Of a DNA stretch of 64,000 bases, positions 26,156 through 38,300 are shown one piece after another. The translations under genes and the position numbers were made by a program. Origin of the DNA: Parasponia andersonii (taxonomy: Eukaryota; Streptophyta; Magnoliopsida; Rosales; Cannabaceae); contig JXTB01000872.1 of the NCBI GenBank assembly GCA_002914805.1, positions 1,542 to 65,541 on the forward strand, given 5' to 3'. The notes beneath the pieces are model-generated. The model had not been told where the DNA came from and searched no databases. It saw only the letters and a program-made list of their open reading frames with translations. The stretch's first letter is position 1, and each line of letters starts with the position of its first letter.

Positions 26156-27511
26156 TGTTGGCTTTATTTTATAATTGCTACGCAAGTGCACGTGCCGAAC
26201 AAGTAATATAGTAATAAGTTGAGTATCATCTCCACAGGGATTAATTAATAAGATTAATTAGATAAAACTAATGTCAAATAAGCTGAATTAAGAAATTATA
26301 AGAATTGACAGATGCAAAATAAAAAAAATGTGAATTCCAAACATAAAATAATATGACCTAACAAGAGATTATAAATGGATAGATATATTAAGTTGGGATA
26401 ATTAAATCCTTCTCGGTTACAAATCTAGGTACAATTGCTGCAGCAATGCTTATGGCAAAATTCACTCCAGTAACAGAAAATTCCATCAATACATAATAAT
26501 CTTCCGAATTTATTATGTTTTAAGTTCTTCAAACCAGATTTAACATATTCCTATGCTGATCCAGTTCTCAATACTTCCTTTATAGCGTCGATTTTCAATG
26601 GGTTATACATGGTAACGACATATTCCTATATCATTACTATGTATCAGTCAAGTTAGATCCAACTAAAATTAACCTTTCCAGAATTAATCCTAGTTTATTT
26701 ATCCTGAATATTGGTGGCCAAATAATAATAGGAATTAATGATGAAGCTCACTTGAGTGAACAAGAAGAAATTACCATAAACACTTAAAACAACATTTAAT
26801 CCTTCATTACAACCTTAGATTCATCAATATCCCAGCTAAGAAAAACTTAGCTCATGTTCTAGCGCTCAAAAATCAGCAACCCAAAGTAATTTATAGATTA
26901 CAGAAAGTTCAAGATAAGAAAAAGAAATTAAATACAAAGAAGCTTTAAGAAGGTAAGGAAAAATCTAGCTGGATAATGGTAAATCGAGCTCCCTGCTGCT
27001 AGTACTTCTTCTCCTTCGTCCTCTCTTTTCTGTACTCTCTTTCTCTCTTTTCTTTTCTTTTCCGTTTTTCTCTCTAGTCAGCCGTCCTCCCTCTTCCTTC
27101 AGTACATTTTCCTTTTAAATCAGAGTAGGTAAGGTACCATAACACACGTGTCAGCCAAATATGGTGTGAGGACCACTTTTGCTTCATTTTCCCTTAACTG
27201 GTATTTAATATTAGCTGTCTGCACCAGCTGTGCGTAAAAGATGCCAGCTAGAAAAAGAATTCTGTTGTTCAGTATTGCTCCGGCGCATTGCTGCAGCAAA
27301 GTTACTTCCAGCTTTTACTTAAGTTCAGCATTCCTACTAGAAATAAAAGAAAATAAAATAGATATTAACTATATTGAATTGTAATCATCGGAAACACCAC
27401 AGACAAAAATAAAATACAGAAAAATACTTAAACTAGACAATTTGATCATTTAAAACAGCTATCCCAAGACTCAAAAATATACTAAATAACTCTATTTTTA
27501 TAGAGTTATCA
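26156..27511. mobile_element. Solo LTR, 1356 bp, TSD GTCAT
   Basis: It begins TGTTGGC and ends GTTATCA, flanked by GTCAT at 26151-26155 and 27512-27516. There is no internal coding region. It interrupts the internal region of the 24780-28531 element and is therefore younger than that insertion. A TC-rich stretch at 27000-27080 may lie near its transcription start. Confidence 0.75.
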
Positions 27512-28152
27512 GTCATACTCTAGAAACTGAAACTTATTATAGCCAACCTACAGTTGATCCTATATTAGTTTGTAGCCTTCGTAAAAATATAATCGATGTG
27601 AAAATCGATTTAGCCAACTTTGCCAAAACTTAAGGCATGTTATTACCATTCCATGTAAGTCAGTTTATAAAGTGAGAGAGAACTAAATCTGTTGAGGAGG
27701 AGGAGATAATTAAGGAAGAAAAGATGGTTAAATCTGTTGAGGAAAATAATTCTATTTAGGAACGAGTGATTGAGTCAAATGAGAAAAATAATTCTAATAT
27801 TGTCGAAATCATTGTTACTTTTCCACTTTGTGATCCTAGTCCACATTTTTCCAATTCCTAAAGTTTCTTTTCGATCTAATGCACATTTATTTAATTTTCT
27901 TTCTAATATGACTATTGGATTAGTTTTCATTGAGATAGATATGTTTACTTACCGAGGTGTTTCAAGACCTTTGTTTCTCTCACATGATTGTTATGTAGAG
28001 AAAGTGGTTCAATTATGCTGATGACATGTCCTACATTTTTATCAAAGAAATGAGACTTCAAAATGAAGACTTTCCTCTATTTTGCTTGTTGCTTTATAGT
28101 TTACTAGAGTTTTAACTCGTCAAAGTCAAGTTATCAAACCCCAAGAGAATGA

Positions 28153-28531
28153 TGAGGAATATGAATATAGGAATCTATATTATTATTAATTAGATTATTT
28201 TAAGATTATATAATTATATTTTATTTAATTATTAGATTTTATTTAGTTTTGAGTAACTAGTTTGATGTTTCCTTTTTATGATCGTTTCTAGAAGATATTA
28301 GTTTCCTAGTTCTTTTAAAAGCTTCACCATAAATAAGCTCTTTTATGTTCATTAATTTTCAGATTTGATTAATGATATACAACTATGCATAAATTCTCTC
28401 TCTAATATTCTTCCTCTATCTCTCTAAAATTCTTCACCCACTTCTCTAAATTCTTCTCTTATTCTTCTTAAATCTCTCTCATTCTCTTCTTTCTCTTATC
28501 TCTTCTAAACTTTCACACTTATTCTACATCA
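28153..28531 (+). repeat. 3' LTR (379 bp)
   Basis: Partner of 24780-25140. It is preceded by the purine-rich CCCCAAGAGAATGA, a plausible polypurine tract. It ends CTACATCA at 28531, directly against the inverted Ulp1 arm. Confidence 0.7.
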
Positions 28532-28559
28532 CATACATACCCATAGTATGTGTTTACTT

Positions 28560-29232
28560 TAGAGCACTCTAAACAAATACAAAAGAGAAATGTTGACCTA
28601 AATAAATACAATAGGAAATATAAATTAAGGATCCCAATTTTGGCAAAAACTTTCTATAGCCATACTCTTTCCGAAGAAAGATACTTTATCGTCGGTGAGA
28701 TAATAAAATAAGTGGCTAAGCATATCAAGCTCGATGAACTTGATTACATGCACCACACAATCGTCGTTGTTAGCAAAATAATGAAATGCTTATAAACTAT
28801 ATGAGATGATAAGGACTTACAGATCACTTTGGGGGCAAGTCAATATAGCGAATGTATAGCTATGGAATATGAAGATACTCTACAATGTGCTCATAGTTTC
28901 TAGATAAACGGAGCATAGTTAGGATTATTGTTTGGAGTGGTAACATCACATTATTCAACTCATCTATTATGGTCAATGCTGGATTGCAGTCATATACAAC
29001 TAACTCAAATACATCTAAATTTGCTTTGAGTGTAATCCAGTGTTTACACTTATATTTAATGGCATATATAATTTTCTGGCTTCTTTCCATAACATGTCAT
29101 AAGGTTTGGGTGACTAACCCAAAATATATCGTGTTAACTATTTATCAATGATTGAAGGGTTTGAGTTGAAATTACTAATCACCAATTGATTAAACTTCTC
29201 ATCCAAAATAACTGAATTTTGTGTAATCGTAT
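28560..29232 (-). pseudogene. Ulp1-like protease relic, right arm
   Basis: Better preserved than its mirror copy. KHWITLKANLDVFELVVYD retains the catalytic His and the Asp strand. LHIP and a GT donor-like AGTGATCTGTAAGTCC follow. After an intron-like gap, DDCVVHVIKFIEL keeps the Asp-Cys pair. The expected AG before that exon reads CG, and several stops are present. It is about 80 percent identical to the left arm by eye. Confidence 0.6.
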
Positions 29233-29583
29233 TTAAGTATTTATATTGTCACTTCCTACTAAAAATTAACAACATTTAACAGTATAATATAAAAAATTAA
29301 AAAAATAAAAATTCTCAAAAATTTAAAATTTCTTTCTATTTCTCTTTCAAGTTAATTAATTTTAGTGAAATACTAATTTATTTCACTTAAACACACATTC
29401 AATATCATAAAAATTTTAATATCAACAAACAAAAAAGACTTAATTGTCGAAGTTTTTAAAATTTAAAGACTTAATTGCTAAATTTAAGGATCATTTTGCC
29501 AATCTAACTAAGAATAACACAAACACCAAATATGCCAAAAACCTAATACAAATTACTTTAGTATTGATTATCAACCATTGCAG

Positions 29584-29820
29584 TTTGTGGAGAAGTCCAT
29601 GCCACCACACTTCTTTCTACGCGCCAACAATAAAGGCGAGACGCCACAGCAAATCTTCACCAAAAACCACAAAGCGCTTGTCAAGGCCGGCGGCGAGTGG
29701 CTGACTAGCACTTCGACGTCCTGCTCGGTGGTGGCAACTCTCATCGCCACCGTCGCTTTTGCTAGCTCAACCACCTTCCCTGGTGGCACCGACAACCTGA
29801 GTGGAAAACCAACTCTGGAC
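29584..29820 (+). pseudogene. Captured exon encoding a PGG domain (ankyrin/ACD6-like protein fragment)
   Basis: 79 codons opening right after an ATTGCAG acceptor. It contains PPHFFLRANNKGETPQ, IFTKNHKALVKAGGEWL, SCSVVATLIATVAFA and FPGGTDN. This is the PGG membrane domain of plant ankyrin-repeat proteins of the ACD6/ITN1 type, where the ATLIATVAFA helix starts the transmembrane region. No ankyrin repeats lie upstream and the helices after PGG are missing. It is GC-rich (about 53 percent) in very AT-rich surroundings and ends exactly where homology to the mirror arm resumes. Best read as a gene fragment captured by a MULE-like element. Confidence 0.7.
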
Positions 29821-30149
29821 AACATCGAAATAAATTACAATATTCTAATTCAGCAAATACAAACAATAGCATTTATGATCAATTGAAAAAAAGTAAAGAT
29901 TCTATTTAGTGACATACCTCTCTAAATAAAAACTCTTTCTCATTCATGATTTGTTGAAAAAGGGAGAGATTATGTTTAGTAAGATTATACTCAATGCTTG
30001 AGTTCGATTTTCAATAATTGTCATAAGTCTTCTCTTTGCCATCATCGATGGGTCGCAAAAGAACATATTTGACTAGAACATGTTAACAAATCCTTGTGTG
30101 ATAAGTTGATAAGTTTATATAGCATATGGGCTTTAACTGCCTCTTTGGT

Positions 30150-30360
30150 CTCTATCTGGAGACCTACATTTGAGAAACCTGTTGTTCAAACCCAAAAGCC
30201 TATTGTTGCTCAATATCAAGAGATTTTTGTTGCTTGACACTAGAAGTTTGTTACTGCTTAACCTCATGAGCTTGATGCTGCTCAACCTCACGAGCTTGAT
30301 GTTGCTCAACTGCAGAAGCTTATTGCCACTCAACCAATGAGCTTGTTACTCAGTCTCAAA
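30150..30360 (+). pseudogene. Degenerate short-repeat coding relic
   Basis: Repeats of about 27-30 bp reading as (H/Q)-E/K-L-x-x-A-Q-P, for example PHELDAAQ then PHELDVAQ, interrupted by stops (TGA, TAG). In AT-rich DNA this looks like the remains of a low-complexity protein region. No family is recognised. 30360-31209 is spacer without a gene. Confidence 0.3.
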
Positions 30361-31214
30361 ATCCTCATAATCTAATACTAGGGTATCATGTAATACATTC
30401 TTGAGTAATAATTATCTGTAAAACATATATTATAATGGATATCGAAGGACCTGAGATCACCATGACCATCACCACCTCATGGCATAGAAGTGGCATCTTG
30501 ATGTTGCACTAAAGACTTTATCTTCGCATCCAACCTCGTAATGTCTGGCCTGATCATTGAAATTGTTAATTCATGTGAGTCTTAAGCTCACTAAACAAGT
30601 CTACGTTCGCATTTGGCCTCCTTTCTGGTCGAGATGGTTCTAATGGTCACGACACATTAATGTTATCATAGATGGGGATCGACATTTCAACATCCTCCCA
30701 TATGATATGGCTTATGGCATATACATGACATGTGTCACCACTATAAATATATATATTGTTAAATTTCCCAACAAAATCATAACTTTTTCAATTGAATCAG
30801 TCGCATCCTAATATTTGGACAAAAAAATTTCTACTCCGAAATACTGTCATCCAACAACATAATCTGTTCTAAAATATCAATATAGATCATTAATTACAAA
30901 AATTTGACCAAATTTCATCTATTGTCACGTATATGGACAAAATGGCTCTATTGAAGAATGACCTGCTTAGAGCAGTCCCGACTGAAAGGGAAAACGTCGA
31001 CAGTCAAAATTCAACAGTGACTATAGGTGGGTATGAGTATGAATAAAAGAGTTCCCTTGAAGAAGATGCCTATTCCTTTTTCTCCTTTTCCCTTTCTAAT
31101 TTTGCTTTTGTTTTCTTAACATAGTGCTTTGGTCGGATCGGACAAACTTTGACGGCGAGTATGGTGAGAACCCTGACTGTCTGGGTTGTTTAACCCTTGA
31201 AGATGATGACTACC

Positions 31215-34186
31215 TGTGGTGCCCAAGATTCTCACATGCATATTAAGCCAATAATAAATATGTTCTAATTGCATATTAGGCATCTAGAAGTCATTAATAC
31301 TAGTTTTGTAGTAACATACTCATTCATTATGTTATGTGCATTTACATACATGTGATTATTGAAGTGTCCCAATGCAGTGTAAAAGTTCAATATCCTTAGA
31401 GAGAGAGAGAGCTCGGTGTGCTAAAAGAACAAAGAATATAATTATGAAAGCAATACTATGTGCATATGCATTAAGATCGTACTTCTTGATAACTTAGTCA
31501 AATAGTAGTTTTTCGGTAAAATGCATCTTTCATTCTTTTCAAAACCAAATTCACTGTGCATTTAGCCCATCAAATAGCTTTAATTTAATGTTTAAGACTT
31601 ATTCTAGCATTTTCAAAAATGGTCGTTCCAGGTAAACACGAGATGACAGTCATTATACTGAACTGTGTTTAATTATACTAAGCTAGCTTAGATTCAGCTT
31701 AATCTCGTAATGTCATCTTTGTGCATTCTATGAATTGGGCAATTATACTTTATTTGCATTATCAATTAGAGTCTAATGGAATTTCTTTTTATGTTTAATG
31801 ATTGCTTATGACCAAATTAGAATCAGATTGGCCATACAGGATCATAAGTCAAAGTATGACTAGATTTCACTTTCTAAGCTAGGTTTCACCATTTTGGTCT
31901 ACACTTGTAGGATTGACCAGTAATGTGGTGAATATGCTTAGGATGTTTTAAAACTTGACACATGGAAGGTAATGAGCAAAATACCTAAAATACCCCTTAG
32001 AATTTAAGTTATGCCATTCTTAGCCTTTAAGTATTGATTTTTGACCAAATCTGGTCATTTGCTTTCCCTTTCTCTCCAGCCACGATCTGAGCCTCTCCAA
32101 TACCTATTTACACTTTTCTCAACTTCCCTTAACTATCTCCAAGAGTTTCTATGTGGTAGAACTCAAGTTGGAGCTCTAGAAAGCAAGATAGATCAAAACT
32201 AATCAAGGTAGTTCTACTAATTTTTCTTTCTAGGTCTTTTCCTATAATTTCAATTCTCTACTTGTTCCCACTTAAATAATAGTTTCTTCAGGTCTTCTTA
32301 AGTCCAAAAATATAATTTTAAGCTTAGAGAATCAGTTTGGTAGAGGTAGAAGGCAAGAAATCCAACAAAAGCTCAAACTAGTCAAAGTGAGCATTATGTA
32401 TGATTTTGAACTTATAGTTAATTTCTTTTGTGTTAGCCCTTAAACCAAAGCAATTATTTGGTGAATAATGATCCTAGGAACCTTATATATCACTAGAAAT
32501 ATAAAATTTAGGTGGAGGATTAAAGTTAAACCTAAGGCCCCAAAGATTGCTATTTATGGATCTAAGTGTTTTCATGTGTGGTAGATTAAGTTTTCCATAT
32601 TTGTAATCTGATTTCTTAAACTTATAGTATATATTTTATTGATTTTATTAGTTATTACACTTATTTGATGGCTGGTTATGATGGCACACAAGTGTAAAAG
32701 TCATTTAAACTTTGTAAAAGATTGAAAGGAATTCAAATGCACTTAGGTTGTTCCAAATGATCCTCTTTGATGTGTATATATGGGAATTGGATTGTTAATT
32801 GTTATGGCAGGTTTAAAACTATGATTTTAATCATGTGGAAATGTCTCTAAAACATGAGAGGTGCTGTCCAAATATTTTTAAAATGAAATGGCACCATTTA
32901 GGAGTAAATGGACTTGTTTTTACAAAATTATGTGTCATTTTGGATCATTTTGTACTAATGAACTAGCATTCATATTTTAAATACTTTTGAACAGTTTTTT
33001 AATGCTAGTTATTGACTACCAAGTACCTTAAGTGATTTATACACTCCTGAGTCATTTTAAGATTAAGTTTCCTAAATTGGTGAAAGTTTTGATTTCGGTA
33101 TTGTTCAAATATCTTAATGCATTCTTTTTGTAAAATGTGCATCTTGAATAATAATAATTTATGATAGGTGATTAGCACACCAATCTCTAGAGGATATTGA
33201 CCTTTTCCACTATCAACTCCTATTCAAGACACGAGGTAAATAAAGACTTACAACTGCATCACAAGAACTATATGAAAGATGTATTTATGTGAAACTTACT
33301 TATTCTTGAAAGTTATGAAATGGCATGTGCATGGCATGTTTTGCATGCAAATGGAGACTTTTATTATAAGAGTATTTGAAAGTGAGTACCATTGTACCAA
33401 TTTTATAAGATAAGTTTTAATGGTAATTGCCAATCTGTCGGAGCTGGGTAGGTAAGTCTGTTGATGCAGACTCTCCCGTTGAAGCGGGACTTGTGGATCT
33501 TATGATGTGTCTCGTTGAAGCGGGACAATATTAGCGCGGTGTGGGATGCCCCTTTGATGAGGGAAGGAGTTTTCAAAAAAAACCTCACACGACGGTCGCA
33601 CCTTATTTTTACTCTTGGCCAGAGTTTCCGCCCAATATTATCACGACCTATCGACTTACGGGACAAGTAATGTGCCCAACTAAGAATAATTTTTAAGGAA
33701 AATACATGGACTCAAATGTTTAAGAAAGAAAAAGGGCACAATGAGAACTTTATGAGTTTTAAAGCATTCATAAGCATGCATAGTTTTTACTTACTGAGTT
33801 TTAGCTCATTTTAGTCTTGTGATGCAGATGAGAAGGCCCATTTTGGTATTGACTAGCTGGTTGTCTAGCTTGCCTTTTGTCGCCATGATCATACAGATGT
33901 AGACGAACTTGACCTGTGGGCAATATTTTTGTTTTAAGATATTTTGGTGTAATGTAAATACTACTATTGATGGCAAAATCGACCGGTGAAAACCTCTTTT
34001 GATTGTACATTTTGTAAAGGCACTTTTCACAAGAAATGCCATGCAATTGTTTTTGTTTAAAGGTTTTACAAAGTTCAAAAAAAAATTATCCACCTTTTTA
34101 TCAAAACAAAAGATAATATTTAAGAAAGAATAATACTTCATAGTTTGACTGTATATGACAATATGGTTAAACTATGGGGTGTTTCA
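31215..34186. mobile_element. Solo LTR of about 2.97 kb, TSD CTACC
   Basis: It starts TGTGGTGCCC and ends GGGGTGTTTCA, with CTACC at 31210-31214 and 34187-34191. No gag or pol is present. The word TTACTTACTGAGTTTTAGCTCA at about 33788 is typical of long LTRs of Tekay/Del-type chromoviruses on the plus strand. A GC-richer part (33430-33660) contains two copies of CGTTGAAGCGGGAC. Size, termini and duplication all fit a solo LTR left by LTR-LTR recombination. The short ORFs inside it are chance. Confidence 0.75.
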
Positions 34187-34191
34187 CTACC

Positions 34192-35385
34192 TCTCGCTTT
34201 CACTCGTTTCACTTCATTCTAGGAGTGTTTATGGCCGACCCGAACGGTCTAAATCGCTAATCTAGAAACCAATTAGAAGGTGTAGTTTGGTCAGTTCAGT
34301 AATATGTGTAGTTTGAGTTGATTGATTCAAATCGACCAGACCGCACCTACATTTTTGCGGCCAATTTGAGCGACTTCTGCGGTTTGAAAACTTACAAAAT
34401 TTGAATTAATACAACATCAACTAAACTCATATCATAATCATACTTCATCTAAAATATAAAATCCAAATCTAAAACGAAACCATAATATAGTTAAAAGTTA
34501 CAACCAAATAAAAAGTCCTAATAAACTTAAATTTTAGTTATAACTTATAACTTAATCAAAATTAAAAAGTAAACTTAAAATTTTTAATCTTAAAAGTATT
34601 ACAACAACAAGGTTTATATTCTAAAATATCAAAAAGAATCTTAAGTAATATAGTATTAAATGAGCTAAGAACAATCACTACTTAATTAATTAAAATGAAT
34701 AAACTTAAATTTTTAATAATTAATATATATATATTTTTAAAAAAAATACATAAACAAATTTATTAGTCGGTTCGATTAGAATTTGATCAAATTTGTCCAA
34801 AATTGATAACCGAATCAAAAGCCAATTTTTATATTTTCTAATCTATAATAAATCATTTGAGAAGAGAAGCTGCATAGTTCAGTGCAGTTTAGACTATAAT
34901 GAGTGATTTCCGAAATTTAGCTGTTATTTTGAACGTTTCTACTTCATTTTCATTTTGGTTCTTGTTTCTCCATGTTCTTACACTAATTATCAGGGGATTA
35001 TCTTGTCTTTTCACTCACAAATGAGAAGAAAAAGAAAAAACAATTAAAACAAGTCTATTTTGTTTTGTTGAGAATAAGTCTAGAAAACTAAATGGCCCTT
35101 TTCCAAATTCCATTCAAGAGCTTTGCAAGTGGCCACCAGAGCTCCAAATGGAAATCGCAGCACCCACTTCCAGATTCCAGTTGCCGCCGGCCTATTTCTC
35201 CGATTATCTTCTCCGGCGAAAGGTACACCCTGTGAAGTAACCCCAATCAGCTCCATCTTCCCAATCCTCAGCTCCTCGATTCCCAATAACTATTATTTTT
35301 ATTTTCCAATTTTGTCTCTTTTCCCAGCCATGCCCAATTTCTAGGGCCTTGCATAAAGCATCTTAGGGTTTAGTGAAGACCCATT
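34192..35385. other. Spacer and presumed promoter / 5' UTR of the AP-5 beta gene
   Basis: 34223-34900 is AT-rich. The GGAGTGTTTATGGCCGACCCGAACGG-type start (34223) and a later TTCGATTAGAATTTGATC stretch are reminiscent of common plant non-coding repeats. 35100-35385 is GC-richer and likely transcribed leader. No confident TATA box was seen. Confidence 0.4.
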
Positions 35386-38300
35386 ATGGCCGATAAGCCT
35401 CCGCTACCGCCACTGAAGCCTCTCTCGGCTCAAGAGTGGGAGTCTCTGATCGAAGATTTCCAGTTCGGCGGTGCACGCCGCGAGAAATGGACTGCCGCCT
35501 ACGCTATCGTCCCTTCCCTATTGGATCAAGCCCTCTCGTGTCTCCTCAGGCGGGACTTCGCTTTGAAACTCTCCATCATTCTCTTCCTCGAGGAGTTCGC
35601 CGACTCGCTATTCGGCGGCGATGGCGTTGGCATTGGCGGCGGCGGCGGAGATGAGTCCAGTTCCCGAGAAGGTTCGCTCTTTCGCCTAATTGATACGCTT
35701 CGTTCCTTTCTCCAAACCCCAGTTGATGGAGTCGCCGTGGGAATCTCGCTCAAGGAGCAAATGATGGTATGTGTAACTTCGATTTTGATATCGCTCGAGG
35801 CCGGTGCCGATCGAGTTCCCGTGAGGCTTTTGGAGGGACTGGTCGAGTTGCTTCTGACAGTTGTTAATCGGCCGAATCACGGGCCGGATAGGCAGATTCG
35901 GGTGGTGGGTTGTGAGTGCCTCCGGGAGTTGGAACAAGCTTACCCTTGTTTGCTATCGGAGATTGCTGGCCACTTGTGGAGCCTCTGCCAGAACGAACGC
36001 ACCCACGCTTGCCAGAGCTACATTCTCCTGTTCACTTCTGTGGTTCATAACATCGTTTCCCAGAAGCTCAGTGTTTCCATTCTTGGTAATTCTGTGCCTT
36101 TGGTTCCGTTTAGTGTTCCGCAGGTTCTGTTGAGTGGTTTTGGTTCTGGTAAAGAGGGTAATGCTGGGTTGAACTACAAGGAGTTGAGGAGGGCTTTGGC
36201 TTTTTTGCTCGAGTGGCCGCAGGTTTTGACGCCTTGTGCTATGATGGAGTTCTTGGGTATGATAATGCCGGTGGCAGTAGCTTTGGACTTGCAGGCCTCG
36301 ATGTTAAAGGTGCAGTTTTTTGGAATGATTTATTCTTTTGATCCTGTGCTGTGCCATGTTGTTTTGATGATGTACTCCCACTTTTTAGACGCCTTTGACG
36401 GGCAGGAAGGCGAGATTGCCCGCCGGCTTCTGTTGGTTTCTAGAGAAACACAGCATCCTTTGGTATTTCGGTTACTGGCACTTCATTGGTTGTTGGGATT
36501 CAGTGAATTGCAGTTGAGAAAGGATGCTAGGAAAATTAACTCATTTGTTGATATAAATTTAAACTTCTACCCTAGTGTGTTTGATCCACTTGCTCTGAAA
36601 GCCATGAAGCTTGACATGCTTGCTTTCTGTTCCGTTTCTCTTGATATCATGAATTCGGAGAGTGGTTTGGTTGGGGATGGGAGCACCGGAAAGTCAATGG
36701 TGAAGCTCTTTCAGGATGGTCTCGTTTCTGTGTCAGCCTTCAAATGGTTGCCTGCGGAGAGCACGGAAACAGCTGTGGCGTTCCGTACCTTTCATAGGTT
36801 CTTGATTGGTGGGTCCTCTCATGCTGACGTTGATCCTTCCACCACCAGAACTCTCATGGAGTCCACCATCTTCCATACTGTGCAGGTACTCATTGTGTTT
36901 TGAAAAAGGCTTAATCAATATGGAATCTGATGTTGTGCATCAGCTGTAGTAGCTGGTTTGTGAATCTCCACTGCTATTAGCCTGTTAGTGTAGCTAGAAT
37001 AGTTTTTAGTACTCGAACCCTGTGATGATGCTGAAATTGGTCTATTGTGCTGATTTATTCAGAAAATTCGTCTTACCAATTCCTGTTGTTGGAGACTATT
37101 ATTACGTTTATATCAATGTAGATCTTCTCTGAACTGCATTTTTTTGTTTCACCTGTGACTCTAGTAACTAGAATACATGTTGAATGGGAATTTTAGGTTT
37201 CGGTAGTTTGTGATCATGATCAATCGTGGATCCTCTTAGTCTATGTTCTGTTAATCTCAGTGTTGAATACTTGGTAACCAGAAAAGAAAGAACTAGCTTT
37301 TGAATCTCATTCTGCTTTCTTGGGTGGGGAAAAGGGGGAAGGACTTGATGTTCAGCTTCAGATCTGCTTCAAATTTGATGTTTACATTTTTTTGTTTTTT
37401 AAAAAGGGAATGCTAGTGGATGTGATGTTGGAGTGTCTGAGGTTGGTTCCAGTGATTGTTGCTTTAACTGATCGCTTGTTGAGCTGTCAAAAGCACCTTT
37501 GGTTAGGAGAGCGCCTGCTTCAGACTTTTGATGAGCATTTACTTTCAAAAGTCAAGATAGATTACAAGTTGGTTACATGCTTTCCGCTATTTGATAGAAT
37601 TGCTGAAAATGACACAATCCCTCCTAGACGACTGTTAGTGCTTCTTACTAAGTTCATGGTGTTCCTTGTTGAGAAACATGGTCCAGAAACAGGATTAAAA
37701 TCTTGGTCTCAGGGAAGCAAAGTTCTTGGCATTTGTCGAACACTGCTGATGCACCACAAAAGCTCTAGATTGTTCCTTGGGCTATCTCGTCTCCTGACAT
37801 TTGCTTGCCTTTATTTTCCTGATCTGGAGGTTCGTGACAATGCAAGGTATAATAAGACTGCTTTTTTATTCTTATCATCTTGTGTATGGTCTATTCAGTC
37901 TTTGTTTCCTATTAGATGGTGTTTGATGATTTTCTTTTTCATCCTTAGTTATTGTTATCTGCAGGATCTACCTTCGGATGCTTATCTGTGTTCCTGGAAA
38001 GAAGCTAAGAAATATGCTTGACCTTGGGGAACAACTCCTTGGAATTTCACCCTCTCCACCTAGCTCATTTTTTAATGTTCACTCTCCTCGGTCGAGTCAT
38101 AATGTCAAGACACCAAGAAATATATCATCCTATGTTCACGTTGAGCGCTTGATTCCCTTACTTGTCAAACAATCTTGGTCCTTGTCTTTATTACCTTCTT
38201 CTATGGGAAGTAACAAGCCTAGTTATATAGAGGACATTAGGGACACTGAACTCATAGTTGAGGAAGTGGAGATCGATGGCAGTAGTAGTATCCAGATTAT

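Larger units (their letters stand above)
24780..28531 (+). mobile_element. Non-autonomous LTR retrotransposon
   Basis: The LTRs are 24780-25140 and 28153-28531, both TGAGGAA(C/T)ATGAATATAG..CTA(C/T)ATCA. A primer-site-like TGGCATCACAAC follows the 5' LTR at 25143. The internal region, minus the nested solo LTR (26156-27511), is only about 1.65 kb. It lacks pol: there is a Tyr/His-rich ORF (25737-25946) and a Glu/Lys-rich stretch near 27690-27790. No matching 5-bp target duplication was found, and the flanks are inverted copies of each other. The orientation is inferred from the primer-site-like word. Confidence 0.65.
23270..30130. repeat. Large inverted repeat of a Ulp1-bearing MULE-like relic
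   Basis: The left arm (about 23270-24323) and the right arm (about 28532-30130, reverse complement) share a decayed Ulp1-like gene and its flank. Shared landmarks include GATGGCAAAGAGAAG (23361, and the reverse near 30035), TCACACAAG and AGGTCAACATTTCTC (24258, reverse near 28595). The arms meet at an LTR element that sits almost exactly at the mirror axis. The right arm holds about 590 bp absent from the left (29235-29822), including the PGG exon. Confidence 0.7.

Noticed and set aside
24780..28531. A target-site duplication for the LTR element
   Set aside because: Tried ATCGA, TATAT and CATAC pairings at several LTR boundary choices. None match, so no TSD is claimed.
33403..34141. Minus-strand frames of 81-111 codons
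   Set aside because: Inside the solo LTR, with no family resemblance and no matching start context.
34223..34900. A discrete MITE before the AP-5 beta gene
   Set aside because: The start looks repeat-like, but no matching inverted end or target duplication was found, so it is only mentioned as spacer.
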